From a virus, in the IMG/VR virus record IMGVR_UViG_3300027852_000062, positions 1 through 45,968 of that record: 45,968 nt of DNA. The stretch is one strand, 5' to 3'. Shown here one piece after another: positions 27,584 through 38,069 of the stretch. A program made the translations under genes and the position numbers. The notes below the pieces were generated by a model, which had not been told where the DNA came from, made no database searches, and was given only the letters and a program-made list of their open reading frames with translations. How positions within the stretch are numbered: position 1 is the stretch's first letter; each line of letters starts with the position of its first letter.

Positions 27584-30500
27584 TATAAATTCTCTTGTTC
27601 TACTCTCTCTGTGTTAGCACTCTCTAGTGCTTTACCTTGTTCTATACGTAGTCTAGTTGCTTTCTTATCTTGTAAGAAGAAAGTATTAAGAGCCTCTGTA
27701 ACTAATGGGCTACTATAATCTAAGTCTCCACTGGACAGAGCACTTACTAAGTCCTTCCCAAACTTATCTGTAGCTAGCTCGTTGCTATCACCTTTACGAA
27801 GCTTCATCATATGCTTGTTTATGATAGTAAACTCTTTGTCAGTGTACAGCCACTTAAGTATCTCTCTAGTACTCTTGATCTTACTGCTAAATTCATCTAG
27901 GCTACCTGTAGGGTTAGCCTTGACCTTAGCTATCAATGCCTTATCTAGCTTATATACAGTTCTAGCTACTGATCTCAGATCGTCACCTACAGGAGAAGTT
28001 ATCCTTCCAAAACCTGTACCTTTTATCTTCCTGCTTAAGACCTTTACTTCCTCAAGCTCTCTAGGAGGAGCACCAAGCCCTGCATTGAGTAACATCTCAT
28101 TCCAAGTAAGTACTATCTGAGGGTCTCCATAACTATTAGCTAATACTCCAGCTTCAAGTGACAACCTTGCAGTAAAGTACTTGTCTAATTGAGGAGCTAA
28201 GCTTAGAGCTTCTTCTAAGATAAGCCTCATCTTACTAGGATCTGTCTTATCTAGATCAACCCCACCTGCTAGCCAAGCCATAGTAAGAAGAGACTTACCT
28301 AGATCTGAAGTAGCATTTATACCTGGTGGCATTAAGTCTTGGGATATCTTTAAGTAGTTACCTTGTGTTAAATCATAGAAAGCTGTAAGAGTTTTATGAA
28401 GAGGAGAGTTACCGCCAGTAGCAACTGCACTAAGTGGAGCTATTCCTTTAGATACCATGGAGTGAGACTCATCTTCCTCTGAAGTAGCTAGGTCCATAGC
28501 GTATACTAGTGCTGTTGATACTAATCCTTCCTCTATGTTCTCTCTAAGCTCTACACTTTCAGTACCTAGTTCTATTCCTGCATTATTTATGATGTAGTCT
28601 ACTGTTTCTTTTACAAACGGTATACCTACTGTTCCATATAATAGGACTTGAGTGGCAGCTAACCTTCTTTTCTCTCTATTTGTAAAAGCTTTATTAGCTA
28701 CCCCACTCAAGAACCATTTATCAGGGATGACAGCCTGCATTGCCTTGTGAGAGTGAGATAAGAACTGGAAGAAGAACCCTAAGCCACCTTTCTGAAGTGC
28801 AGTAGCTCCAGCTTGGCTCATGTTTAAGGTTAACTCTCTAGCTTCTCCAGCTATAAAGTCTAAATTATCCTTCTTCATCCATAACTTCTTAGGATCACCC
28901 TTCCCAGTGTAGTTTCTAATCCATCTCTCTCTGGCTAGGAGGAAACCACCTGCCCCGATGTTAACTCTTTCTCCTGTACCGAAACCTATGTCCCTTGATA
29001 CTCTAGCTGTACTCTTGAGCATTTCAGCTGTGTCTCTAAGGACACCTGTGAGCATATTTCCACCACCTATTGAAGGGGTAAGAGCCATGTTAGCTGTATA
29101 TACATGAGATTCTACTGACTGATGTAAGCCTGTCCTATTGTAAGCATCTAAGAAAGCTTCATACTCTTTGACATCCATGTCCATAGCCTTGGCTAACTTA
29201 GGTGCCATTACATTCCAAGTACCAGAGCCTCTTTTCATGCTAAGCCCAGTGAAGAGCCCCATAGCATCCTTTAGGCCTTGGTTAGCAAAGTAAGAAGCTC
29301 CATGCTCCATGCCTAGTGCCATAGATGCAGTGTTACTTTGCATCCAAGCTTGCTTAACAGGCATAGCTACTATGTATCTTAAGAAGGCTATGTTCTTAGC
29401 TACCCTTATAGGGTGAGCAATAGGAGAATCTTTAAGACCTATGATCTTAGCAGCTACTGAGTTCCAGTATTCTCCTCCATCTACAGTCTTATCTGCTAGC
29501 CACTCTGAACCTCTTACAAATAGCAGCTCATTTAGCTTCTCTACCTTAGTATTATCAGTGCCCATTAGGAAGTTTATCCTGTCCTGTAAAGCAACTGCAT
29601 CATTTTTAGCTCTCCGAAGTGATAGCTCAGCAGGCTCAGGTATCTTCCCTGTACCTGGGAACACCCTAGGTCCATTCTCTACCTGTATAACACCGAAGTC
29701 CTTAGCGTAGGTGTTCTCCCACCTCTGTATCAGAGACTCTATAAGATCATCCATTGATACATGCTTAGATACGTTATCTATTGCTAAGGAGATAGACTCA
29801 CCTAGGTCTTTTACTACCCTTTTACCAGCAAAGTTCCTAAGTTCTTCGGGTCTTCTAGATGAGGTGAATATCTGACCTCTATCATGGTAGTACTCAGCTG
29901 ATACTCCTCTAGCATAGTCTACATTCTGTATCTCACTAGACCTTTCAGACTTAAAGATACTCTTAGCAGATAGATCAGATTCAAATACCTCATTTAAGCC
30001 TGCATTTATACTAGCTCTCTCGTTTAAGATTCTAGCAGCTGCACTAGCTGACCTAGGATTATTCTCAAGTGTAACTACCCTGCTCTTAACAGTCCTTACA
30101 CCGTCCTCTATGACTTGATAGTACTCTCTGACTAGATGAGTAGCTTCATGTATCCTTGTACCGTACCCTTCAACAGTCTTAAGTACTACCTCTGGTAGAT
30201 TTGATATACTGTCACCAGAAGACTTCTTAATAATAGCATGAGTTGAAGTTCTACCTGAGTCTGTACCTCTAGGAAACTTTAACTTGACTATTTGTGAGCC
30301 ATCAGCATATAAGCTATCAACAAGACCTGGAGTAAGATCTACTATAGCACCAGTATCAGGATCATATGCATTCCTTACTGCCCTTTGTATATGAGGCTTC
30401 AGGATAGTCTTACCTATTAACTGCTCTGGAATAGCAGGTTCTGTTTCTGTACCTTCTTTACTCTTTCTAGGCCTAGTAGATATGGTTACATTCTTATAGC

Positions 30501-32520
30501 CTTCATTCTCAAGGGAAGTTCTAATCCTGTTATTATTAAGATTGAACATCTCCCTCTGGAACTCTCGATAGGAGTGATATGCAGCTACTAGCTTCTTACT
30601 TCTCTTGCTGTCCCTGTCTATCCCTTTCTCATGGAACCTATCTTCTAGTTCTTTAGTTGAGAACCACTTACCAATAGACCCATCTTCGTTTCTATATAAA
30701 GAACCTTCGTCTATTACGCTTAGTACTGGCCTCTGATTCCAACTATACATCTTAGTAAGAGGTCTCATCATAGCGTGGAGATCAGATTTAATCTTATCTG
30801 ACGTATCTCCAGCCCTATTAATAGCCTTAACTACCCAACCATTGAATACTGTAGAGATATCTAAGTACTTAGCACCTTCCCCTGAAGTACCTACTGTATC
30901 TCCTTCTACAAACTTGAGAGTATCGAACTTGTTATAGTGATGTTCTACTCCAAGAGTAAAGATATAGTCATCTGCTATATTATTATCACTCAGTATCTTA
31001 AGTGTATCCTTGTTTAGAGCTGTATACTCACCTTTTACCCTATCAGCTCTGTAAATAGTAGTCTCAGCACCTGCTAAGTTCTCTAAATACTGCTCAGCTA
31101 CATGCATAGCCTCGTCTACAGTGTCAAAACCTTCATCACTAGTCCTACCTATCGCAACTTGAGCTTCAAATCCACCAGTTATAGGTCTAATCTTGGTCTT
31201 ACTTATCAAAGTAGTACCTGTAAACTCTTCTAAGTAGCTTACTCGGTCTTTATAGTCTAGTTGGGCTGAAGTTTTCTCTGATTCAGTGTAATTTATACCG
31301 TGTGTATTCTCACCTAGCTCTTGTTTTACACGATTACCTATAGCATCTGCATCGATATCAGTACCTAGCCTTATTTCTGAACCATCAGGCATAGGTAGCA
31401 TCTTATCTAAGACTATATCTTCCTTAGTAACTCCTAGGGATGCAAGTAACTCTTCATCTTTAGTCTTAACTGTAGCTACTAGGACTTCTTTAGTAGCTTC
31501 AGGGTCTACTTTATCCATCAAAGCTATAGCAGTGTCAGGTTTAATACCTCCACTTGCTAGTCTAAGACTCTTAATAGCTCTAACTCCACTACTAACAGCA
31601 CTCCCTAAGAGAGGCACTATGTCTACAGCAGCTATAAGATTACTAAGTATCTTATCATTTTCTAACTCATCTGTAGTAGGATCAGCGTTCCTTACTAATA
31701 TCTCTAAGAACTCCTTAGCTACCATATTGTCTTCTACTAAGAAGCCACTATTCTCTTCTACTAAGCTACCTAGCCTTTGTACTATCTCTAGCTTCTCCTC
31801 TACAGTAGCATTATCATAGTTAGATCTGAACTGTTTTACTACTTCACCTGGTAAAGCTTTATCCCAGAGAGATGTACTACCAGGGTTCATATCTTCTACA
31901 AGGTTTGATAGAAGTACACCCCATCCTGGAGCCATAGAAGATACAAGGAACCTAGCAGAGTTCTCTATAGGCTTATCACTGACATGCCCAAGCTTAACTC
32001 TTTGGAGGTCTACCATTCTGTTGATTAGCTTCTGCTGTTCAACTACCTCACCTGCATCTTTCATAAGTAAGAACTTCTTCTTACCTACTTTCATGTTAGC
32101 CAGGTCTTTGTAGACTAGGATCTCTTCAAGTGTAGCCTTAGGTCTCTTCTTCTTCTGGTCTTCAAGCTCTTTAAACTCTTGCCTAATCTCTTCATCAGTC
32201 TTAGGCAGGCCAGTAGAAGAGCTGAGTGCTAAGTTCTTAGCTACTTGAATGTCTATCTCTTCTTGTTCAGCTTTCTCTTCCTCATCTATTAACTCAAGGA
32301 TAGGGCTTGTACCGTTAGCCATAAGGTCAGACTTGATCTTACTATAAGTAGCAGGCAAGTCTTCCTCTTCACTCACAAGCGCACCTAGAGAAGCCTTCTT
32401 CTCCATAAGCCCATTAGCCATAGGAACAGGTCTATCATTCCCAGACAGGAGGTAGTCATCTAGAGCTGCGTTAGTCAGCTCTTCTTCTGTATTTAATGTA
32501 TCTGAAGTAAGTCTAGTCAC
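27583..32520 (-). CDS. Giant internal virion (ejection) protein, gp16-like by position
   Basis: 1645 residues, starting at GTG overlapping the preceding TAG. It is the largest gene and longer than T7 gp16 (1318). The N-terminal half is charged and helical; I see no lytic transglycosylase motif where T7 gp16 has one. Near residue 790 is TRIHEATHLVREYY, an HExxH zinc-protease-like motif. The C-terminal third has moderately hydrophobic segments (KGGLGFFFQFLSHSHKAMQ and LLYGTVGIPF). It is probably ejected into the cell at infection to form part of the DNA conduit. Confidence 0.72.
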   Translation of the reverse strand: MTRLTSDTLNTEEELTNAALDDYLLSGNDRPVPMANGLMEKKASLGALVSEEEDLPATYSKIKSDLMANGTSPILELIDEEEKAEQEEIDIQVAKNLALSSSTGLPKTDEEIRQEFKELEDQKKKRPKATLEEILVYKDLANMKVGKKKFLLMKDAGEVVEQQKLINRMVDLQRVKLGHVSDKPIENSARFLVSSMAPGWGVLLSNLVEDMNPGSTSLWDKALPGEVVKQFRSNYDNATVEEKLEIVQRLGSLVEENSGFLVEDNMVAKEFLEILVRNADPTTDELENDKILSNLIAAVDIVPLLGSAVSSGVRAIKSLRLASGGIKPDTAIALMDKVDPEATKEVLVATVKTKDEELLASLGVTKEDIVLDKMLPMPDGSEIRLGTDIDADAIGNRVKQELGENTHGINYTESEKTSAQLDYKDRVSYLEEFTGTTLISKTKIRPITGGFEAQVAIGRTSDEGFDTVDEAMHVAEQYLENLAGAETTIYRADRVKGEYTALNKDTLKILSDNNIADDYIFTLGVEHHYNKFDTLKFVEGDTVGTSGEGAKYLDISTVFNGWVVKAINRAGDTSDKIKSDLHAMMRPLTKMYSWNQRPVLSVIDEGSLYRNEDGSIGKWFSTKELEDRFHEKGIDRDSKRSKKLVAAYHSYREFQREMFNLNNNRIRTSLENEGYKNVTISTRPRKSKEGTETEPAIPEQLIGKTILKPHIQRAVRNAYDPDTGAIVDLTPGLVDSLYADGSQIVKLKFPRGTDSGRTSTHAIIKKSSGDSISNLPEVVLKTVEGYGTRIHEATHLVREYYQVIEDGVRTVKSRVVTLENNPRSASAAARILNERASINAGLNEVFESDLSAKSIFKSERSSEIQNVDYARGVSAEYYHDRGQIFTSSRRPEELRNFAGKRVVKDLGESISLAIDNVSKHVSMDDLIESLIQRWENTYAKDFGVIQVENGPRVFPGTGKIPEPAELSLRRAKNDAVALQDRINFLMGTDNTKVEKLNELLFVRGSEWLADKTVDGGEYWNSVAAKIIGLKDSPIAHPIRVAKNIAFLRYIVAMPVKQAWMQSNTASMALGMEHGASYFANQGLKDAMGLFTGLSMKRGSGTWNVMAPKLAKAMDMDVKEYEAFLDAYNRTGLHQSVESHVYTANMALTPSIGGGNMLTGVLRDTAEMLKSTARVSRDIGFGTGERVNIGAGGFLLARERWIRNYTGKGDPKKLWMKKDNLDFIAGEARELTLNMSQAGATALQKGGLGFFFQFLSHSHKAMQAVIPDKWFLSGVANKAFTNREKRRLAATQVLLYGTVGIPFVKETVDYIINNAGIELGTESVELRENIEEGLVSTALVYAMDLATSEEDESHSMVSKGIAPLSAVATGGNSPLHKTLTAFYDLTQGNYLKISQDLMPPGINATSDLGKSLLTMAWLAGGVDLDKTDPSKMRLILEEALSLAPQLDKYFTARLSLEAGVLANSYGDPQIVLTWNEMLLNAGLGAPPRELEEVKVLSRKIKGTGFGRITSPVGDDLRSVARTVYKLDKALIAKVKANPTGSLDEFSSKIKSTREILKWLYTDKEFTIINKHMMKLRKGDSNELATDKFGKDLVSALSSGDLDYSSPLVTEALNTFFLQDKKATRLRIEQGKALESANTERVEQENL

Positions 32521-32927
32521 TATAAACGTGGACCTATAGTTGATGCTAGTTTAGAAAGAGAGCTGAAAGTGTCTGCATTAGCTTGACTCTTAGTAGCTTT
32601 CGTAAGAGATGAAAACCTCTTCTGATCTAAACTTTGTAACTGTCTTTGGAAACTTTCATTACTAGTTAACTGTGTTTGAATAGAGGATGTTATACCTGAC
32701 AACGAGGAGCTACCTAGAAGGCCCTGAGAGGCCCCTGAAGCGACGTTAGCAGCAGTAGCTACCTTTGCCTCTGCTCTAGACTTACGCCTCGCACGGGCGT
32801 TCTGAATGGCTGCTGCTCTCTCTTGAGCCCTGTTAGCCCTTACAGTCTCTTTACGAGCTTTCCTCTGCTCACTTATGCCTAGTATGCTTGAAGCTCCAAC
32901 TAGAAAAGGTGTTACTGGATCTCCCAT
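32520..32927 (-). CDS. Internal virion protein, T7 gp14-like by position
   Basis: 135 residues beginning GDPVTPFLVGASSILGISEQRKARK: a short apolar segment, then a long Ala/Arg-rich helix (RANRAQERAAAIQNARARRKSRAEAK). This is the usual look of gp14-type ejection proteins in T7-like phages. It lies directly upstream of the giant internal protein. The start shares bases with the preceding stop. Confidence 0.68.
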   Translation of the reverse strand: MGDPVTPFLVGASSILGISEQRKARKETVRANRAQERAAAIQNARARRKSRAEAKVATAANVASGASQGLLGSSSLSGITSSIQTQLTSNESFQRQLQSLDQKRFSSLTKATKSQANADTFSSLSKLASTIGPRL

Positions 32928-33238
32928 TATCTAATCTCCGCTGTCCATATCTCGTAGCCGTCTGTACAGTCTAACTCTTTCTTTCCGCTGTAACATTTTA
33001 TAAATTCTTTTAAGGTCTCATTATCTTCTTCGACTAGGCCTGATACTTCTGTAATACCATTAGCTAGTAGATACTCTTGTAACCCGATCCAAGTCTTCAT
33101 TACTTGGTCTCTGGTATTCTCATCTTTCTTAAGGATGTCTATGTGTAAGAAGTATCTTTCACCTACTAGTTCTAGTGAGAACTGTACGTAGTCATTCTTA
33201 TACATAGCTTCCTCACTATAATGAACTGTTCCCTTCAT
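32927..33238 (-). CDS. Small protein with acetyltransferase-like end
   Basis: 103 residues. The part LLANGITEVSGLVEEDNETLKEFIKCYS resembles the C-terminal half of GNAT acetyltransferases as seen in T7 gp13-like proteins. The N-terminal half could hold strands but lacks a clear acetyl-CoA loop. In T7, gp13 is encoded between the tail tube and internal proteins, the same place as here. It overlaps the tail tubular B gene by 23 bases. Confidence 0.5.
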   Translation of the reverse strand: MKGTVHYSEEAMYKNDYVQFSLELVGERYFLHIDILKKDENTRDQVMKTWIGLQEYLLANGITEVSGLVEEDNETLKEFIKCYSGKKELDCTDGYEIWTAEIR

Positions 33239-35582
33239 AAGTTACATCCCAGCCTAGTAGTATTAAGTCTTTATCTGTCTCAGTATCAAATCTGAATTGA
33301 ACAGCCTTACCGTGTCCTCTAACTTTATTCTTAGTAGAGATTACAGTGTACCCATAGTCAAAAGGAGTAGCTGCACTGGCAGGTATGTACACTCTTCTTA
33401 ATCTGTAAACTTGTTGTTGAGAGGACCACTTGTTAGCACTGTTGTCATCTGTCCAGTCCCACTTAGCTCTCATCTGACATCCACTCTGATTAGAGAGTAT
33501 CACTCCGCCAGAGCCATTGTCTTCATATCCATCTTCTGTTCTCTCAAAGTGAGTTACTACCCATAGTGCATTCTTCTTTCTAGAGGAGTCACCTAGTGTC
33601 TCATAGAAAGTCTCTATGTGCCCATCTCCTGTGTAAGAAGATCCTTGTAGCTGCCCCCAGTTTACAAAAACATTAGTACCGTCGACATTTGAGTTAAGAT
33701 ACTTAATACCGTAGCCTTCTTTACTTATTAAAGCTGCTGTATTGATCTCATAGGGTGTACTTGGAAGTGATATCCTATAGAAACTCTGTAAGTCTATATC
33801 GTACACTAGAGCTGATTTCATAAAGCTAGGATTATCAAGGAATAACTCTCCTCCGTAGCCCCACAGTATCCTGTTATTATGTTCATCAAACACTCCCTTA
33901 GCATCATACTTAAGGTGATGGAAGAGAGCAGAGCCTGTACCAGTAGCTGAAGACTCACTCTTATTCAGATAGTAGTTATTTATTCTATTCTCTGAGATGT
34001 TTGTAACCTGTAAGGAGATCGTATCTTCTGATAGTGTTATAGCTATGATACCTGTAGAGGACCAGTATAGTACTGCCTGAGGAGTCACTACTACAGTCTC
34101 TTCCCCTAGTACTCCTTCACTAGTAATCTTACTAACATTAACATCTGTTGGAGTAAATCCAGACTGGCCACCAGAGATATACCATACACCGGTAGTACTA
34201 AAAGCTAGTACACCACTTCTGAAAGGCACTATCTTCTTTATAGTCCCTGCATCAGATATGACTAACTCTCCACCATCTGTAGCTAAAAGAGCATTGAAGT
34301 CTTCAGCTGTAGGGTCTTGCTGTTGGTAGCATCTCCCAGCTAGTACTGGATCTTCTATAAGAACCTGAGAGAATAGTACTTTATTAGAGTTAATATCTGA
34401 ATCTGTACCTGCCCACCACACTCTACCAAATGCAAAGGTTGTAGTAGAAGGTCTCCTAGTTCCATCTGTAGTAGTATCAACTGTAGCTGTACCTCCTACA
34501 GTAAAGACATTGTGTCCACCAAACGTTATATAGGACTGCCTGTCCCTGAGGAAAGGACTTATTATAGCGCTCCCATTAGGAGCTAAGCCTGTACCGAAGT
34601 GTTGCTTATCAAGTAGAACAGGGTCAAACACATCACTAGTATCCTTGCCTAATACCCATACTTTAGTGTTGTCAGGTTCTACCCCTCTTTCTACAGTGTA
34701 CTTAGTAATCTCAGTAGGAGTCCATCCTTGGTTAATAAGGTTATACAAATGATTATTCTTAGAGTCAGATACATAGTCTGCCATCACAGGAGTATACGTC
34801 TGTATAGAGCCTGTAGCTCCAGAGGTTCCACCTGTTACAGTAGCTCCTAGTGTAAAGACATTAGTAGCTGTTACCCTGAGGATACTGTTTGTAGCATCCC
34901 AAGACACTACAGTTCCACTGTTACCACCTTCAGTAACAGTCTCTGCTACACTGTAAGTACCTGTAACACCTGTAAGGAATAAGAACTGGTCTCCACTGTA
35001 GACTGCATCTCCATCTATACCTAAACCATCATCTACTCTGTTAAAGTCTCTTACTCTTAAGTTCAGAGGTGTAACAGTGAATGTAGTAGCTCCATCCCAT
35101 GAGATATAAGAAGGAGTTATAAACTTATTAGCTATAAACAGCTTACCTTGTCCAGAAGAAAATTGAAGAGTCTCATTAACATAAGACGAACTAGTTAGAA
35201 CTGTTGATAGTGACAGCTGTCCTATGTAACCTGCTTCTACATCTATGTCATCCGATAGGATATTCAAGTCATAGAACATTAACGTTCCAGCTACTCTGAC
35301 TACTGCAAAGGAAGTATCTCCTTCACCATTAGGAGCTTTCCAAACGTAAGCACTAGTCTTTTTAGAAGAACTAATAAGCTTATGTCCAGATGACAGCTCA
35401 CCAGTATCTCTAACAGCAGAAGCCTCAACTGAATGTCTAGATCTCTTAACCTTACCAGACTTCTCTATGACCATGTCTAAGATATCTGTAACAGTATTCT
35501 CAGGCATATTCAAAGGACTAGAGTCAGTGTTAAGCCCTGCTGTAAAGTCTCTGTATTGTTTTGTCTCTGTAGCTCTAGGCAT
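33216..35582 (-). CDS. Tail tubular protein B, T7 gp12 type
   Basis: 788 residues (T7 gp12 is 794), beta-rich throughout. It begins with the typical RDFTAGLNTDSSPLNMPENTVTDILDMVIEKSGKVKRSR, in which the protein's polypeptide enters the nozzle propeller fold. It forms the distal tail nozzle. The gene order tail A, 73-residue protein, tail B, internal proteins matches T7-like phages. The start overlaps the preceding gene by eight bases. Confidence 0.9.
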   Translation of the reverse strand: MPRATETKQYRDFTAGLNTDSSPLNMPENTVTDILDMVIEKSGKVKRSRHSVEASAVRDTGELSSGHKLISSSKKTSAYVWKAPNGEGDTSFAVVRVAGTLMFYDLNILSDDIDVEAGYIGQLSLSTVLTSSSYVNETLQFSSGQGKLFIANKFITPSYISWDGATTFTVTPLNLRVRDFNRVDDGLGIDGDAVYSGDQFLFLTGVTGTYSVAETVTEGGNSGTVVSWDATNSILRVTATNVFTLGATVTGGTSGATGSIQTYTPVMADYVSDSKNNHLYNLINQGWTPTEITKYTVERGVEPDNTKVWVLGKDTSDVFDPVLLDKQHFGTGLAPNGSAIISPFLRDRQSYITFGGHNVFTVGGTATVDTTTDGTRRPSTTTFAFGRVWWAGTDSDINSNKVLFSQVLIEDPVLAGRCYQQQDPTAEDFNALLATDGGELVISDAGTIKKIVPFRSGVLAFSTTGVWYISGGQSGFTPTDVNVSKITSEGVLGEETVVVTPQAVLYWSSTGIIAITLSEDTISLQVTNISENRINNYYLNKSESSATGTGSALFHHLKYDAKGVFDEHNNRILWGYGGELFLDNPSFMKSALVYDIDLQSFYRISLPSTPYEINTAALISKEGYGIKYLNSNVDGTNVFVNWGQLQGSSYTGDGHIETFYETLGDSSRKKNALWVVTHFERTEDGYEDNGSGGVILSNQSGCQMRAKWDWTDDNSANKWSSQQQVYRLRRVYIPASAATPFDYGYTVISTKNKVRGHGKAVQFRFDTETDKDLILLGWDVTYEGNSSL

Positions 35583-35796
35583 TTTTAGCTTTCTTCTTAG
35601 ATAGGTTAGCTATGTAACTCTCAGCCCTAACCTTTAACATCTCTAAATTATTCCAAGGGTCTCTTAACTCTGAAGGTATCTCTCCACCAGTGCTATATTG
35701 AAGTTGGAACATGTTAGTCATTGTGTCTCTTACAATCTGTAACTCTTTACCAGCATCAGTAACACCTACTGTAAGTTTAAACTGTTGATCTTCCAT
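35575..35796 (-). CDS. Small protein between tail tubular A and B
   Basis: 73 residues (VGVTDAGKELQIVRDTMTNMFQLQYSTGGEIPSELRDPW...) with a Lys-rich end. It overlaps the end of tail tubular A by 20 bases and the start of tail tubular B by eight. Small proteins in this slot occur in SIO1-like podophages. Function is unknown; a virion assembly or tail component is likely. Confidence 0.68.
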   Translation of the reverse strand: MEDQQFKLTVGVTDAGKELQIVRDTMTNMFQLQYSTGGEIPSELRDPWNNLEMLKVRAESYIANLSKKKAKNA

Positions 35797-36532
35797 ACTT
35801 AGCCCTTGTGTCTACACTCTCTGTACGTCTAGCTTGCTGCCTAAGAGTAGCCTTTCCTCTCCTAGCTTGTTCTTCTGCTATCGGTGAGAGCTGTTGTCTT
35901 AGTTCTTGATGAGCTATCCTCTTTACCTCTGCAAGGTAAGAAGGGAAGAACCTCTGATCCATATCAGGAATAGAAGTGTTAGTATTAACCCATATTGGTA
36001 GTTCATAAAATAAGCATTTAGTTTTACTACTCTGTAAAGTAGTATCCTCAGCTACATTGTAAGAATCAAAGACTATTAAATCATTATCGAATGATGTCCA
36101 ATAAGTAGGAAAGAGATCATTCTTAATGAACATTACTGTACTGTTATCAGTAGTTACAGTTGTTACATCTGAATCACCAGACTTATTAGTATCTAAATTC
36201 TCTATAAATGTACTTGGATCTTGATATTCTATAGTCTTGAATGTTCTATTTGTATCCCCAAGCTCTGTTACTTCGTATTTAATCTCTTCAATACGGTATA
36301 CATTAGATGGAAGTTGCATGTAGTTAGGTCTAGATACATCACCTAGTGCACTAAGTACTCCATCCTTAAATAGGTGGGGCCATTCAGACTGTGCCATTAA
36401 GTTCAAGTACGCTTCTTTTGCTATAAGCGCTACTTGTGTAGACTCAATGGTATCATTAATATCGTTGACTTCATCAGAACTCATACTTGAAAGTACTGAT
36501 TGTACGATTTCTAATAGTGTCATTGTTGCCAT
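35777..36532 (-). CDS. Tail tubular protein A, T7 gp11 type
   Basis: 251 residues (T7 gp11 is 196). Typical family features are an N-terminal helix (LEIVQSVLSSMSSDEVNDINDTIESTQVALIAKEAYLNLM), then SEWPHLFKDGVL and a beta middle, and a C-terminal helix rich in Arg/Gln. It forms the upper ring of the tail below the portal. AAGGTAA precedes the start, with two close ATGs; I use the first. A hairpin (GAGGGGTA/TACTCCTC, one mismatch) lies in the gap before it. Confidence 0.85.
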   Translation of the reverse strand: MATMTLLEIVQSVLSSMSSDEVNDINDTIESTQVALIAKEAYLNLMAQSEWPHLFKDGVLSALGDVSRPNYMQLPSNVYRIEEIKYEVTELGDTNRTFKTIEYQDPSTFIENLDTNKSGDSDVTTVTTDNSTVMFIKNDLFPTYWTSFDNDLIVFDSYNVAEDTTLQSSKTKCLFYELPIWVNTNTSIPDMDQRFFPSYLAEVKRIAHQELRQQLSPIAEEQARRGKATLRQQARRTESVDTRAKYGRSTV

Positions 36533-36606
36533 TTCAATATGTTACCTTATTTAGATATAAGAGGAGTAAATAAATACCCCTCCTATAAAATTCCTAATAC
36601 AAGTAA

Positions 36607-37110
36607 TTATGTAGTAGGAGCCATATACTCGATAATCATTCGAGCTTTACCAGCAGTAAACGTACCTGTAGCTGCAACTTGAAGTTGAGCAGGAGACGTT
36701 ACAGCGATATCTAGAGCGTTACCAGAATTACCACCACCATGAGTTCGAGAAGATCTCCACTCACCGTCAGCATTAATTTCAGCAGTTGCTAAAGCATCAA
36801 ACAATTTATCTTCACCAGTCCCGATTGCACCACCAGCGGTAGTAACAAGATCGATGTCATATGAAGTACCACCAACAAATGCAGTGATAGTTTCAAAGTA
36901 GCAATCCTTGATAAATGCATTATCAGGGATAAGCTTTTCCATCTGACCTAGACCAGATACAGGAAGATCATCGTAAGAGAAGGTCCATTCAGTCTGACGG
37001 ATTACACCTTCAGTCTTAGGATCTGCACCAAACTTATCATCTACTTCACGAGCGTTATAATGGTTCCGTACTACATCACTAGTATTGGCCCAGTTGCTTT
37101 CATGAGACAT
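36607..37110 (-). CDS. Capsid-associated (decoration or stabilisation) protein
   Basis: 167 residues, beta-rich with a Gly/Ala/Thr-rich second half (FVGGTSYDIDLVTTAGGAIGTGEDK...). It directly follows the capsid gene after 12 bases with an AGGGGA site, so high expression together with the capsid is likely. Proteins in this place are often head decoration or head-fibre proteins. The fold is not identified. Confidence 0.65.
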   Translation of the reverse strand: MSHESNWANTSDVVRNHYNAREVDDKFGADPKTEGVIRQTEWTFSYDDLPVSGLGQMEKLIPDNAFIKDCYFETITAFVGGTSYDIDLVTTAGGAIGTGEDKLFDALATAEINADGEWRSSRTHGGGNSGNALDIAVTSPAQLQVAATGTFTAGKARMIIEYMAPTT

Positions 37111-37121
37111 ATCTGTTCCCC

Positions 37122-38069
37122 TTAGTAAGTAGTATCATCAGTTAATAGAATACCAAGCGTATCAAGACGCTGAGCACCAAAACCAAATCTGGAAGTAACA
37201 TCGAACTCATCACGCTTGTTCTTCATGTTTCTTTCAGTTTCAACTTTAGGCTGTTGTCTCCATGCACGCATGATAGGCTTAGTCTGATCATCTAGTACTG
37301 ACATGAATACGTTAGCTACGCCACCAGTAACTGTGACAGAGTCAATAGTCTCAGTGATAGAGCGAACTAGTCGGTTAGAAGTCCAGATATCCCATCCAAA
37401 GATGTGAGCTACGAATTTATGCTCTTGAGCAAAACCTTCGTTAACCATACCTTCGAAGTGGATGTTGTTATCGATAGAAGTAGTAGTAGAAAACAACCCG
37501 TTAAGAGTAGCTTCAACAACTGGATCAACGATAGCGATACGACCTGCTTGAGGTACATTAGCTTTATCGAAAGAAAGCTTCATGTCACGGAAGTCATCAA
37601 GTGCAACAATCTGACCAGTGCCAGAAGCTACGAAGCGATGCTTAAATCCATTAACATTGTTAAGAGCAGACGCAGTCTGTGAGCTATTACATACGTTTAA
37701 GAAACGAGTTTCTACACGTTCTTGTAGAGCACGAGTACTCTCCATGGCTCGCATTGACTGCATTTGATCTAATTGAGAACCATCCATTCGAAGTACATCT
37801 GAGATATACCATGCATCACCGATGTAATCAGTGATAGACAGTGTTACAGTTCCAGTATCAATTGCTTGATAAGATAATGGAGTATCTTCTTGAACGTCTT
37901 GGATTGTAGCGGAACCAACAGTTTTAATGTTTAGTGTAGTACCAGAACCGAAGTCTGATACATCGCGAGTCCAATTATCAGGAAGTAACCCATCATGCAG
38001 GTTCTGCAATATGAACTGAGAATACTGTTGTGCTTCTATAAAAGCAGCAGTATTGCTAGTAATTTGCAT
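37122..38069 (-). CDS. Major capsid protein
   Basis: 315 residues, the size of HK97-fold capsid proteins in T7-like phages (T7 gp10A is 345). It begins with ITSNTAAFIEAQQYSQFILQNLHDGLLPDNWTRDVSDFGSGTTLNIKTVG, typical for this family in SIO1-like phages, and ends RFGFGAQRLDTLGILLTDDTTY. An AAAGGAAA site and the position between scaffold and tail genes support it. No frameshift to a longer form is visible at its 3' end. This stretch also looks closer to even base use than the neighbouring genes, as expected for high expression. Confidence 0.92.
   Translation of the reverse strand: MQITSNTAAFIEAQQYSQFILQNLHDGLLPDNWTRDVSDFGSGTTLNIKTVGSATIQDVQEDTPLSYQAIDTGTVTLSITDYIGDAWYISDVLRMDGSQLDQMQSMRAMESTRALQERVETRFLNVCNSSQTASALNNVNGFKHRFVASGTGQIVALDDFRDMKLSFDKANVPQAGRIAIVDPVVEATLNGLFSTTTSIDNNIHFEGMVNEGFAQEHKFVAHIFGWDIWTSNRLVRSITETIDSVTVTGGVANVFMSVLDDQTKPIMRAWRQQPKVETERNMKNKRDEFDVTSRFGFGAQRLDTLGILLTDDTTY

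Noticed and set aside
37404-37682. 92-residue + strand frame within the capsid gene
   Set aside because: Antisense shadow of the capsid coding sequence with no start signal.
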